Of a stretch of 64,000 nucleotides of DNA, positions 44,647 through 52,568 are shown piece after piece. Where the stretch lies: positions 1 to 64,000 of the forward strand of contig NZ_QYTU02000012.1 of assembly GCF_003605365.2 (NCBI RefSeq), given 5' to 3'. The notes below the pieces were generated by a model. That model did not search any database. It was not told the origin of the DNA and saw nothing but the letters and a program-made list of their open reading frames with translations. This stretch comes from Siminovitchia fortis. Lineage in GTDB: Bacteria; Bacillota; Bacilli; Bacillales; Bacillaceae_C. Every line of letters starts with the position of its first letter. Within the stretch, counting starts at the first letter, position 1. The translations under genes were made by a program, and so were the position numbers.

Positions 44647-44674
44647 GTGCGAGCCAATTGTGCTTGTTTAGATT

Positions 44675-44706
44675 AGAGCAAGCCCCTTGAGACTTGCTCT
44701 TTTTTC
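44675..44706. terminator. Terminator between the repeat array and csgA
   Basis: AGAGCAAG and CTTGCTCT pair around CCCCTTGAGA and are followed on the plus strand by TTTTTT. The csgA stop codon overlaps its T run. On the minus strand T's are fewer. Confidence 0.75.
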
Positions 44707-44965
44707 ATGGAAATAACTGCTCTTGCACTTCGTTCAATTCCTTGAGCCGCTTTTCATCCTGTGCCTGCTTCGCGTACCTGATTTCCGTTTCAAGGATTGA
44801 ATCCAAGTATTGAATTTCTTCGCTTTCCAAAGTCTCTACAAAGTCTTTTTCATTTTCATAATGGTGGTTGGACAGCTGTTTGAATAAATTTTGAGCTCTG
44901 CCGTCATCTTCATAATTGGACAATGCTTCGCGCAGATAGCCTAATGTGTGGTCGATCGGGTTCAC
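44705..44965 (-). CDS. csgA: CsgA-like sporulation-specific small protein
   Basis: Up to 86 residues, helical and charged. TLGYLREALSN at the N-terminus and RLKELNEVQEQLF at the C-terminus match B. subtilis CsgA, a sigma-G-dependent spore protein, as I recall it (82 residues). The formal start is GTG 44965, but the ribosome-site word AAGGTG includes that GTG; CsgA's Met would align to the ATC codon at 44956-44954, which has proper spacing. It marks the organism as a spore former. Confidence 0.8.
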   Translation of the reverse strand: MNPIDHTLGYLREALSNYEDDGRAQNLFKQLSNHHYENEKDFVETLESEEIQYLDSILETEIRYAKQAQDEKRLKELNEVQEQLFP

Positions 44966-45061
44966 CTTCTTTCTGCAGCTCTGGGTATTATTGTTTTAAC
45001 ATAGTGGGAATTTATTCTCATAAGGAAGCGTTTTTGATTCCAAAATATTGGGGTGTTTTTC

Positions 45062-45814
45062 TTGAATACAGACTTTCAGCGTTTTTTGCCTTCTATCCGG
45101 AATTTGCCTGATTCTGACCTTCTGGAGAAAAAGGATTTATTAAATGAACATTTTTTAATAGGAAAAGCGGATGGTCTTGAAGTGTATTACGCTCCTCACA
45201 ATGAGTTCATTAATTGCCATGCGGAAATAGTCATCGTAGGGATTACCCCGGGCTGGACACAGATGGAAGCCGCTTTTCGGCAGGCAAAATTGTCTCTGCA
45301 AAAGGGAGATTCCTTAGAACAGGTGCTTTTGGAATCAAAGCGGGCGGCCAGTTTTACGGGTGCCATGAGAAAAAACCTAATAGAAATGCTGGATGAATGC
45401 GGAGTAAACACGGCTTTCAGTCTAAGCTCAAGCAGACTGTTATTTGGAGAATGCCGGAGACTGCTTCATACGACATCCATCATTAAATACCCTGTGTTTA
45501 TAGAAGGAAAAAATTATACAGGACATGCTCCGAAAATCCATCAATCCGCTTTGCTGACTCACTACGCGCATAACGTTTTTCCAAAGGAACTACACGAAAT
45601 CGAAACTGATTTCTTATTGGTCCCGCTGGGGAAGGTAGTGTCGGAAGTAATGACGGACCTAGTATATAAAGGGATGATACCCGAGAAGCGCTGTCTCTTC
45701 GGATTTCCGCACCCATCAGGGGCCAACGGCCACAGGAAAAAACAATTTCATAAGGCCAAAGCGGAGCTAAAGGCAATTGTTGAGAGGTTTGTGGATGAGC
45801 GGGAGTTGTTTTGA
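45062..45814 (+). CDS. Uracil-DNA glycosylase-superfamily-like protein of unknown function
   Basis: About 250 residues. IVIVGITPGWTQMEAAF resembles UDG motif A (G-x-x-P-G) and LFGFPHPSGANGHR resembles motif B (HPS) at the right distance near the C-terminus. Other UDG catalytic residues are not obvious, so it may not excise uracil. TTG 45062 has GGGGTG six bases upstream; GTG 45053 is an alternative. Stands alone between csgA and a small minus-strand gene. Confidence 0.65.
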   Translation: MNTDFQRFLPSIRNLPDSDLLEKKDLLNEHFLIGKADGLEVYYAPHNEFINCHAEIVIVGITPGWTQMEAAFRQAKLSLQKGDSLEQVLLESKRAASFTGAMRKNLIEMLDECGVNTAFSLSSSRLLFGECRRLLHTTSIIKYPVFIEGKNYTGHAPKIHQSALLTHYAHNVFPKELHEIETDFLLVPLGKVVSEVMTDLVYKGMIPEKRCLFGFPHPSGANGHRKKQFHKAKAELKAIVERFVDERELF

Positions 45815-45909
45815 TTAATGATCTATCGAATAATATGGTTACAAAAAAGGCGAGGTTCAGCTTTTGCTAAACATCGCCTCCGTCTATTATTTAAGGTATT
45901 ATAGCCGGC

Positions 45910-45939
45910 AAAAACAAGTGCAGGTGCTGAACACCTGCA
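45910..45939 (-). terminator. Terminator of the 46-residue gene
   Basis: Perfect stem TGCAGGTG / CACCTGCA, loop CTGAA; on the minus strand CTTGTTTTT follows. It begins 36 bases after the small gene's stop. A second stem (GGCGA / TCGCC, about 45848-45878) with T's on the minus strand lies further on. Confidence 0.7.
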
Positions 45940-45974
45940 TTGTTTGCGTAGTAGCACCTAGAGGGGGTGGTTGT

Positions 45975-46115
45975 TTAAATCTTCGTATTCGACTTTTTCG
46001 CCCGCTCCTCAAGCTTCGTCTTTGGCGCCTGGTTGGCGATGTCTTCTGTCAATCCTTGAGGGTTTACGCTTGTTACAACTCGCTTTTTACTCCGTACGTT
46101 ATCATCTCGCTTCAT
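45975..46115 (-). CDS. 46-residue basic protein, unknown
   Basis: ATG 46115 is preceded on the minus strand by a strong GGAGGTG and the frame ends at TAA 45975-45977, with an intrinsic terminator after it. The protein is hydrophilic and Lys/Arg-rich, starts MKRDDNVRSKKR, contains VNPQGLTEDIANQ and ends KKSNTKI. Size, charge and lack of structure-forming residues are like those of minor small acid-soluble spore proteins, but I do not recognise a family. The plus-strand frame across the same bases has no ribosome site and is judged false. Confidence 0.65.
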   Translation of the reverse strand: MKRDDNVRSKKRVVTSVNPQGLTEDIANQAPKTKLEERAKKSNTKI

Positions 46116-46228
46116 GACTACACCTCCAGTTCATATTGTTCAGCCAATCTGTAATTTTATTCTTTTGCGGCCAGAGTTTTTGATAAACTGTACTTAAGTG
46201 ATTTTTTTACATAAAAGGGGTGTGGCAT

Positions 46229-47353
46229 ATGAAAGTGATTGTAGTTGGATCAGGAATTGCGGGAGCCAGTGCGGCATACCATTTGGCCAAAAAAGGTGTT
46301 GAGGTGGCGGTAGTTGATCAAGGCCATGAAGGCCAGGCCACAAAAGCGGGAGCCGGGATTGTCTGTCCCTGGCTGGAAGAGCGGCCCGAAAAATATGCTC
46401 TTTACAACGCTGGAGCTTGCTATTATCCGGAGTTAGTATCGATGTTGGAAGAAGACGGCGAAAGAAATGTAAGCTATGCCCGGGTGGGGGCTTTGGCGGT
46501 TAGTGATAATCAAGAGGAGTTAAAGAGAATTGAGTATGAAGTTGGAAAGCGGAAAATGAATTGTCCTGAAGTCGGCGAGGTGCGGAGACTTTCTTCCGAG
46601 GAGGCGCAAGCTCTTTTTCCGCCGCTAAGAAGTGGCCTGGAAGCTGTTTTTATTGGCGGGGCAGCCCGTGTGGATGGGATTTTACTGAGGGACGCTCTGA
46701 AAAGGGGAGCCGAAAAGCATGGAGCTCAGTTTTTATCCGGCGAGGCCAGACTTTCGGTAAAAGATGGAAGAATGTCCGGAGTCCAGGTTGGTGATCAATT
46801 TTTTTCGGGTGATGCAGTGATTGTTGCTGCGGGAGCATGGATGACCAAAGTGTTGGAACCTTTGGGATTGGACATATCCGTGGAACCGCAGCGGGGCCAG
46901 ATAGTACATTTGCAGGTGCCGGATCAGGATACTTCCGAATGGCCGGTCATCATCCCGCAAAGCAGCCATTATTTGGTTTCGTTCGATGAATCCCGGGTAG
47001 TTGCCGGTGCAACAAGGGAAACGGGATCCGGGTTTGATTACCGCATGACAGCCGGAGGGGTAAAAGAAGTGCTTGACGAAGCGTTGTCTGTAGCCCCAGG
47101 ACTTTCAGACGGAACTGTTGATGAAATCCGTGTGGGTTTCAGGCCATTTGGAAAAGACGGCTTGCCGCTGCTTGGGGAAGTCCCGTCCGTAAAAGGGCTG
47201 GTCATTGTGAACGGATTGGGTTCTTCAGGCTTGACGATGGGACCGTATGCCGGGATGGTTGCAGCAAAGTTGGCACTGGGTGAGGAAGTGGGAATGGATA
47301 TTTCAGCGTACGATCCGATGAGGGATATTGCGGGATGCCCGGAAAGACAATAG
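46229..47353 (+). CDS. FAD-dependent amino acid oxidoreductase (DAO family)
   Basis: 374 residues. N-terminal dinucleotide fold VIVVGSGIAGASAAYHLAKKG, Glu/Asp-end VVDQGHEG, FAD segment IVAAGAWM, substrate-domain PQRGQIVHL and the C-terminal VNGLGSSGLTMGP. Related to D-amino acid dehydrogenase DadA and glycine/sarcosine oxidases. ATG 46229 follows GGGGTGTGG. Single gene; its acceptor (oxygen or quinone) and amino acid cannot be told. Confidence 0.88.
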   Translation: MKVIVVGSGIAGASAAYHLAKKGVEVAVVDQGHEGQATKAGAGIVCPWLEERPEKYALYNAGACYYPELVSMLEEDGERNVSYARVGALAVSDNQEELKRIEYEVGKRKMNCPEVGEVRRLSSEEAQALFPPLRSGLEAVFIGGAARVDGILLRDALKRGAEKHGAQFLSGEARLSVKDGRMSGVQVGDQFFSGDAVIVAAGAWMTKVLEPLGLDISVEPQRGQIVHLQVPDQDTSEWPVIIPQSSHYLVSFDESRVVAGATRETGSGFDYRMTAGGVKEVLDEALSVAPGLSDGTVDEIRVGFRPFGKDGLPLLGEVPSVKGLVIVNGLGSSGLTMGPYAGMVAAKLALGEEVGMDISAYDPMRDIAGCPERQ

Positions 47354-47437
47354 AAAGGGCAGGGATCGGCTTGCCTGCTTGGTATCCCCTGCAATGATTG
47401 TTATAATCATTGATAAATTGTTAAAGTGGGTGAGAGC

Positions 47438-47671
47438 ATGAAAGAGGTGGATCTTTCAGACCTGACTGACTGGATAAACGAAGAAAAAAGCAATGTGGAT
47501 CGTGCGATCCTAAGAAATAAGCCTCTTGGGAGGAAAATAAGAACAAGGCCTCGCGATCCCGATGAAATAAAAATTTTAGATCAACTGTGTATGAAACGTT
47601 GGGAAAAGGCCGAGCAAGAGGGGAAGATCCGATATTTAAGTGATCGTGTGTGGTATTATGAGATCGATTGA
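47438..47671 (+). CDS. Small protein preceding a decayed nucleotidyltransferase
   Basis: 77 residues, hydrophilic, with LTDWINEEKSNVDRAILRN and KILDQLCMKRWEKA segments, helical. No family recognised. It overlaps the next frame by 14 bases, an arrangement usual for DUF6036-type or AbiEii-type nucleotidyltransferases and their small partner. It could be the surviving antitoxin-like partner of a lost toxin (inference). ATG 47438 has GTGGGTGAG before it. Confidence 0.6.
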   Translation: MKEVDLSDLTDWINEEKSNVDRAILRNKPLGRKIRTRPRDPDEIKILDQLCMKRWEKAEQEGKIRYLSDRVWYYEID

Positions 47672-47950
47672 GCATGCCAAAACACGTATCAGTTCCCTAA
47701 TTGGAAAGAGTAAATTTGAAAAAATGGTCGGTGTAGCCGCTGTTTTGACAGAACTGTTAGCAGAGAGAAAGGTTAAACCGATCATAGTTGGTGGCCTGGC
47801 TGTAGAATTATATACAAAAAGTGATTACACCACCGTCGATATTGATTTGGTTATCAGTGGAGGTCGCTTGCCGGGGATTATCTTACTAAAAAGACAGCCG
47901 AGTATGATTTAACCGCACAATGTTTGGAAGTCTGGCTGGGGAAATATTGA
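47658..47950 (+). pseudogene. Internally deleted nucleotidyltransferase (DUF6036/AbiEii-like)
   Basis: The N-terminal part reads KPIIVGGLAVELYTKSDYTT then VDIDLV, the G-G-x-A and D-I-D core of a minimal nucleotidyltransferase. After VISGG the frame breaks: the original frame stops at 47912, while the +1 frame continues as AGDYLTKKTAEYDLTAQCLE to TGA 47948, which looks like the C-terminus of such a protein. About 80-100 residues of the usual middle are missing, so one internal deletion with frame loss is the simplest reading. Confidence 0.6.
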
Positions 47951-47955
47951 CTTAT

Positions 47956-47989
47956 AAATGGCCCGGGGTGCAAGCCCTTGGGCCATTTT
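47956..47989 (+). terminator. Intrinsic terminator of the decayed nucleotidyltransferase unit
   Basis: AAATGGCCC and GGGCCATTT pair (9 bp) around a loop that itself contains GGG/CCC words; TTTT follows. Confidence 0.8.
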
Positions 47990-48097
47990 AACCGTCACTT
48001 CCTCATGGTTTGCGGCTGCCCTTCCCCTCGATCACCGGGTAGACAAATATGGGCGACAGATTTCAGGCTTAAAATAGCAGCCCGCCGGCTGCTATTT

Positions 48098-48682
48098 TTA
48101 ATGAGTGTCATCGATGTTGTATTCCTTGCTGGTGTCGATGAATTGGTAGAGAGTTGTGGGGTCATTCAGGATTGGAAGATTCCCTTGATATATGTATGGC
48201 CATTGAAAGCTTTCTTTTATAGTTCTTTTTTCGAAGGTTGTTTTCAATTCCAGGGCCCAGTGCTTTCTGCTGTTGAATTGTTTCAAGCTGATTGGAACGG
48301 TTACATGGTGCCCCGATGGAAAAAAGACCTTTGTTTCTTTAGGCGCGACAGCCAAACGGTCCTGAATATGATCCAATGCAAACCAAACACAATCATGTGC
48401 ATAGGGAGATTTACTTGGAAACCAGTAGATCCCCAAGCTCCCGCTTATTTTTACCGGAGGCATGTGGATGCTTCCCAATACTGACTTTGCAGCTTTTTTG
48501 GCACCTTCCCAATCGTGTCCGTAATATTGCATGCTGTCCCGGATGATTTGGAGCGGACGTAATTTTACCAGGAAAACCGAACGGCCTTCTATTACTTTTG
48601 TGAATATGTAACCATTTTCGACAAGCATTGGTATGAGCGCGTACGTATATCGTTTAATGATGTAAAACTCCCTTAATTCCAT
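48098..48682 (-). CDS. comK: Competence transcription factor ComK
   Basis: 194 residues (192 in B. subtilis). ComK segments are clear: LRPLQIIRDSMQYYG, a motif beginning MPP after the linker, GIYWFPS, VFFPSGHHVTVPISLKQFNS, and YQFI near the C-terminus. ComK activates DNA uptake and recombination genes by binding paired A/T boxes. ATG 48682 with AGAGGA upstream is preferred to TTG 48742. Upstream AT-rich DNA (48860-48910) contains AAAA-N5-ATTT words that could be autoregulatory K-boxes (inference). Some Bacillaceae carry two comK genes; this may be either. Confidence 0.9.
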   Translation of the reverse strand: MELREFYIIKRYTYALIPMLVENGYIFTKVIEGRSVFLVKLRPLQIIRDSMQYYGHDWEGAKKAAKSVLGSIHMPPVKISGSLGIYWFPSKSPYAHDCVWFALDHIQDRLAVAPKETKVFFPSGHHVTVPISLKQFNSRKHWALELKTTFEKRTIKESFQWPYIYQGNLPILNDPTTLYQFIDTSKEYNIDDTH

Positions 48683-48970
48683 TCCGCGATTCCTCTTTTC
48701 ATAAATTTTTAGTTTATCGTGAAGAGTTTCTTGGATGGTCAAAACGAAATCTTACAACGTAACGGACAACCCTCTTTTTACCTAATCATCCGCATCACCC
48801 AATTCAATCATGGTCAATTGTCTCCATTATCCTAATAGAAATAGTAAATGTCAACGATAAAAATGCAAATTTATTGAAAATTATATCATTTTATTGGAAA
48901 TTTTGAGGGTATTAAGGCATAGGTCTTTTTTCCGGCATCATGGTCAACTTTTTAAAAAAATTGCTGAAAA

Positions 48971-48999
48971 TTTGAATTTTCCCTTAGGGAAAATTCAAA
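48971..48999. promoter_or_regulatory. Perfect 13-bp inverted repeat between comK and the sigma factor gene
   Basis: TTTGAATTTTCCC and GGGAAAATTCAAA flank TTA. A second, weaker dyad (TTTGGC...GCCAAA with AAAAAT/ATTTTT inside) follows at 49020-49051. Lies in the ~450-base divergent control region, so it could be an operator, a cruciform or a leader hairpin; no T run follows on the plus strand, while on the minus strand it is followed by TTTTCAGC only. Confidence 0.6.
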
Positions 49000-49139
49000 A
49001 ATCGAGGCTTTTTTATTAGTTTGGCCTGTTAAAAATTGAATTTTTGCCAAAACAGCGATTAGCTTGAAACGGCGCTTCCGATTAAGGTGAAGGTACCCGG
49101 GAATAAACGGATGGCGCGCTTCCAGGAAGGACCCCCTGA

Positions 49140-49634
49140 ATGGAAGGTTTCACTGAACTGGCTGAGCAGTACAGACCGATGATCTATCATATTATGCATT
49201 CGCTGAACATCTACAAAAACGAAGACGAATTTTATCAAATTGCCCTCATTGCGTTATGGGAAGCACATGCGAGGTTTGATCCGGAAAAAGGGAAATTCAG
49301 CACGTTTGCCTATTCCTATATGAAGGGCCGGATGATGACGGAGTTGACGAGGCAGTCAAAGGCAGAGGAGGGGAATGCCTACCCTGATGACGCCTTTTGG
49401 GAGACAAAAAAGGATGAGCGGGAGCAGCCTCCGCTGCAGCTTGCCACTTTGCTCTCGTATTGTGACGGGCTTACGAAAAAGCAGAAACAGTGGGTCGTCT
49501 ATACGTTTTACTTCGGCATGTCTGTGAAGGAAATCGCCGAAGAGGAGAAAGTCTCCTTGTCCGCCGTAAAAAAATGGCGGGCGGGGGCGATGGAGAAAAT
49601 CAAGGTGAACATTGAAGCGGGAGTGTTGTTGTGA
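49140..49634 (+). CDS. ECF-size sigma-70 family RNA polymerase sigma factor
   Basis: 164 residues with regions 2 and 4 only. Region 2: DEFYQIALIALWEAHARFDP and KGKFSTFAYSYMKGRM (promoter -10 melting). Region 4: VSLSAVKKWRAGAMEKIK (-35 helix-turn-helix). No anti-sigma gene follows. AGGAAGGA lies before ATG 49140. Layout resembles the small sigma factors linked to competence (for example SigH/ComX type). Divergent from comK, so a joint role in competence is an attractive guess. Confidence 0.85.
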   Translation: MEGFTELAEQYRPMIYHIMHSLNIYKNEDEFYQIALIALWEAHARFDPEKGKFSTFAYSYMKGRMMTELTRQSKAEEGNAYPDDAFWETKKDEREQPPLQLATLLSYCDGLTKKQKQWVVYTFYFGMSVKEIAEEEKVSLSAVKKWRAGAMEKIKVNIEAGVLL

Positions 49635-49715
49635 AGAACAGTCCAAGTTATAATCAGTTAAAAATTGATGTTATTTAGATTAAACTATATAAATAATGTA
49701 AAGGATTTGAGCGCA

Positions 49716-50036
49716 GTGAAAAAGGTTCACTCTTTGGAAGCAATCCATGAGATGATCAATGAGAATCAGCTGACACTTCTTTATATTTCAAGACCGGACT
49801 GTTCAGTTTGCCATGGGCTTCTCCCGCAGGTGGAGGAGTTGCTGGAAGAATTTCCGAGCATCGTTTCGATGCAGGCAGATGCGGATGAAATTCCAGAGAT
49901 TGCGGGAGAATATTCAATTTTTACCGTGCCTGTTGTCCTCTTGTTTGTTAATGGGAAAGAGTTGATCAGGAAAGCGAGATTTGTTCCGATTGGCGAGATG
50001 CGGAGGCAATTGGGGAAGATTGTTGAGCATATGTGA
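49716..50036 (+). CDS. Thioredoxin-family protein
   Basis: 106 residues, cytosolic. Redox motif C-S-V-C in PDCSVCHGLLPQ near residue 35 and the cis-Pro in FTVPVVLLF. Similar in size to YtpP-type thioredoxins. GTG 49716 follows AAGGAT. It follows the sigma factor gene by 81 bases and may be cotranscribed. Confidence 0.85.
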   Translation: MKKVHSLEAIHEMINENQLTLLYISRPDCSVCHGLLPQVEELLEEFPSIVSMQADADEIPEIAGEYSIFTVPVVLLFVNGKELIRKARFVPIGEMRRQLGKIVEHM

Positions 50037-50045
50037 CTCATTTAT

Positions 50046-50081
50046 AAAAAAAGTCTGTTTCTTTCGGGACAGACTTTTTTT
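50046..50081. terminator. Bidirectional intrinsic terminator
   Basis: AAAAAAAGTCTGT and ACAGACTTTTTTT form a perfect 13-bp stem with loop TTCTTTCGGG. Confidence 0.9.
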
Positions 50082-50123
50082 ATGCGCGTTACTTTAAAAA
50101 AACATCAGAATTTGTGAGTTTTC

Positions 50124-50152
50124 TTTAAGAATACTTCTGATTGGTGTATACT
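50124..50152 (+). promoter_or_regulatory. Promoter of the toxin-antitoxin-like pair
   Basis: TATACT (50147-50152) with weak TTTAAG -35 (50124-50129, 17-nt spacer). TTCTTTAAGAA, a small palindrome, overlaps the -35 and may be the operator of the XRE-domain protein encoded in the unit. Confidence 0.5.
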
Positions 50153-50190
50153 GGAGTTAAAGAAGGAAATAATAGAAATGAGGTAATTAA

Positions 50191-50925
50191 GTGACCGATT
50201 ATAAGTTTGACGATGAGCTGAACATCAGCTTAGTACGTGGAATTGAGAGAGGTTACAGTGATTATGCCGAAGTTAGAATGAAGAAAAGGGATGAACTGCT
50301 TGTAAGTGCAGCTTATGCATGGGTGAAAGGCAATCATATCGAAGATCAAGTTGCAAGGGAAGTGCAGAATAAAGGTCTAGGATTTAAGAAAGAAAAAGCT
50401 GGTTATACGTGGGAGTATTTAAGCTTTAATGACCCAAAGAAAAAAAGCCTTCTTTTGATTAAAAATGCCGATATTATTAAGGGTAAAAAAAGTACTCCAG
50501 TATTGGATGCCAAGACCTCCGACAATTATCTTGTAGAACTATCCAAAATAAATGGAGATATCGATTTTGGAAAAATAACAGGTAGTGAACAAGGGAGTCT
50601 CAAGCTTTTTGATTTTCCGGAATACCGTTCAATTGACAATATTAATATTAAGGATTATAACCTATTTTATATTCTTACATATTCAATAGATCCGGAAACA
50701 AAAATTTTGTCAGCTATTGATCTTTGGATGCCAGAATATAAAAGCGGCAGTCAAGTGGAAATGGCTAAAGTTGATTCTCTCACGAAATACTTGGGGAATA
50801 CAGGTGCAGATATCAATCTAGGCGCCATTGAAGAGCTTGTCAATGTTCCAGAAGAAGAATTTTCCGGAACACAAGAGGAGTTTGGATATAAAGTTGTTGA
50901 TAAAGAAGCGGAAGAAGAAGCATAG
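50191..50925 (+). CDS. DUF5986-like protein, putative toxin of a spr1628/spr1629-type pair
   Basis: 244 residues, no transmembrane part. Segments such as AAYAWVKGNHIEDQVAREV and FYILTYSIDPETKILSAIDL, with an acidic C-terminus ending EEEA. I do not recognise catalytic residues. The call rests on order and on recall that proteins of this size precede XRE/ImmA repressors of the spr1629 type. GTG 50191 follows GAGGTAATTAA. Only 17 bases separate it from the next gene. Confidence 0.6.
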   Translation: MTDYKFDDELNISLVRGIERGYSDYAEVRMKKRDELLVSAAYAWVKGNHIEDQVAREVQNKGLGFKKEKAGYTWEYLSFNDPKKKSLLLIKNADIIKGKKSTPVLDAKTSDNYLVELSKINGDIDFGKITGSEQGSLKLFDFPEYRSIDNINIKDYNLFYILTYSIDPETKILSAIDLWMPEYKSGSQVEMAKVDSLTKYLGNTGADINLGAIEELVNVPEEEFSGTQEEFGYKVVDKEAEEEA

Positions 50926-50942
50926 AAAAGAGGTGGTGCTGA

Positions 50943-52130
50943 ATGTTTGTCGGAGAAAAATTGACCGACATTCGTTTACTCCACGGTTATTCAAGAAATG
51001 AGTTAGGAAATCTGCTGGGAGTTAGCGAACAATCAGTATGGCAGTATGAAAATAACTATATTAGCCCGAAACTTGAAGTGGTTAATAAGTTGAAGGCTAT
51101 TTTTAATGTTAAAACAAAATACTTTTACACAAAAGAATCATTCAAAACTAAGTTTGACGCGGGTGCGCTGGCTTTTAGATCAAAAGGAATAAATAGTATC
51201 GCCAAAACAAAATATGAGGCCGCCCATTTAGAATTCATTGAAGGCTTATTGAACATATTTGAGGGATATATTACGTATCCTCCGAATAATTTGATTTCAT
51301 TGCGCGATTATTCCATTAAATATTTAAACGAGAATACCGGACAAATGGACAGAAAAGCAATGATCAAGCATCTTGCAGAACATGCACGGGAATTTCTGGG
51401 AGTAGGAGAGAACAATCAAAAGCTTCTATTTGCATTGGAGAAGAATGGAGCGTTTGTATTTGAAAAATCCTTGGGTGCAGATGTAGACGCATATAGTGCC
51501 TGGAGTAAAAGCGATAAGCCGATGATTTTACTGGGAAAATTTAATAAATCTGCGGTTCGAAGAAATTTGGATCTGGCTCACGAACTTGGGCATCTTCTCC
51601 TTCATTATAAAATGGATTTGAGTGATCTATCCAAATCGGAATATAAGGAAAAAGAAGAAGATGCTTATGATTTTGCTTCCTATTTTTTAATGCCGGAAGA
51701 AGAATTTAAAAAAGATATGATGTCCATAAAAAAATTGTCCAATCCCAATTCGTATATTGATTTAAAGGAAAAGTGGTCGGTTTCCATTGCTGCGATGGCG
51801 TATTATGCTCGGAGGCTCGGCTATCTTACCTATCAGCAGCATCGATATTTTTATGCTTCCATGAATAGACAAAATTACAATCAAGCTGAGCCGTTGGATG
51901 ATAAAATTAAAATCATAAGACCGGGGAAAGTAAAAAGCTCGCTGGAATTTCTGATGGAAAATAATATTCTTACTTTACGGAAGTTAATGGAGCTTACTCA
52001 CTATAATGAAACACTGATAGCCAAGATATTAGGTTTAGATGAAAGTTTCATCCGCTCTTATATTGAGCAGCCCGCTTATTTTGACGTGTCGTACATTAGC
52101 GAAAAAAGAGAAGGATATTCACCCAGTTAA
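50943..52130 (+). CDS. XRE-HTH and ImmA/IrrE metallopeptidase fusion (spr1629-like repressor/antitoxin)
   Basis: 395 residues. N-terminal XRE helix-turn-helix (residues 5-60; SRNELGNLLGVSEQSVWQYE), a central M78/ImmA domain with the zinc motif LAHELGHLLLH (about residue 212) and DFASYFLMP downstream, and a C-terminal helical region. Such fusions repress their own operon and are cleaved or act as proteases under stress. AGAGGTGG precedes ATG 50943. With the upstream gene it forms a self-contained unit between two terminators. Confidence 0.85.
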   Translation: MFVGEKLTDIRLLHGYSRNELGNLLGVSEQSVWQYENNYISPKLEVVNKLKAIFNVKTKYFYTKESFKTKFDAGALAFRSKGINSIAKTKYEAAHLEFIEGLLNIFEGYITYPPNNLISLRDYSIKYLNENTGQMDRKAMIKHLAEHAREFLGVGENNQKLLFALEKNGAFVFEKSLGADVDAYSAWSKSDKPMILLGKFNKSAVRRNLDLAHELGHLLLHYKMDLSDLSKSEYKEKEEDAYDFASYFLMPEEEFKKDMMSIKKLSNPNSYIDLKEKWSVSIAAMAYYARRLGYLTYQQHRYFYASMNRQNYNQAEPLDDKIKIIRPGKVKSSLEFLMENNILTLRKLMELTHYNETLIAKILGLDESFIRSYIEQPAYFDVSYISEKREGYSPS

Positions 52131-52139
52131 AATGTTGAG

Positions 52140-52167
52140 AAGTCCGGAGATTATATCCCGGGCTTTT
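52140..52167 (+). terminator. Intrinsic terminator of the toxin-antitoxin-like pair
   Basis: AAGTCCGG and CCGGGCTT (one G-U) around AGATTATATC, then TTAT. Confidence 0.65.
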
Positions 52168-52188
52168 ATACTGTTCTTACCGTCTCTA

Positions 52189-52464
52189 TCAATTCCCTTT
52201 CACCCCATACAAAATACACCCGACGCCCACGAATATCCAAATGAATTTTGCAAAAGACACTTTGTCAGCAATGCCATAAATGCCGATCGCTGTTGTAAGA
52301 ATCAGGATCAGCGGGCCGATGAGGGCAAGGGAGCTGTTGATGATAATTGCTTTTTCCACGGCATTGAACCGAATCATAAGGAAGGCGGCGAGTATTTCGA
52401 TTCCTCCGGACAGCAATCTTAATAATGCCATCCCCACTACAGCTTTTTCCAAAAAAGTGAACAT
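52189..52464 (-). CDS. yqhV: YqhV-family (DUF2619) membrane protein
   Basis: 91 residues, three hydrophobic helices. VVGMALLRLLSGGIEILAAF and RFNAVEKAIIINSSLALIGP match B. subtilis YqhV (93 residues) by recall. YqhV is found in spore formers next to the spoIIIA genes; here it is isolated. ATG 52464 follows GGGAGG; an earlier in-frame start at 52497 lacks a site. Function unknown. Confidence 0.8.
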   Translation of the reverse strand: MFTFLEKAVVGMALLRLLSGGIEILAAFLMIRFNAVEKAIIINSSLALIGPLILILTTAIGIYGIADKVSFAKFIWIFVGVGCILYGVKGN

Positions 52465-52511
52465 CCGATTTCCTCCCGAGCTTGTACTAACTCCCATTAT
52501 ATGAATCGGAT

Positions 52512-52566
52512 GTTAAAAAAATTAAACTTTAATGGGCAGCGGATCATATAAAATCCACTGCCCATT
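52512..52566 (-). terminator. Terminator of the YndM-like gene
   Basis: AATGGGCAGCGGAT and ATCCACTGCCCATT pair with one mismatch. On the minus strand the stem is followed by AAAGTTTAATTTTTTT. Confidence 0.7.
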
Positions 52567-52568
52567 CA

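Noticed and set aside
45864-46154. 96-codon plus-strand frame rich in Tyr, Leu and Cys
   Set aside because: Antisense to the 46-residue gene that has a strong ribosome site and terminator; the plus frame has neither.
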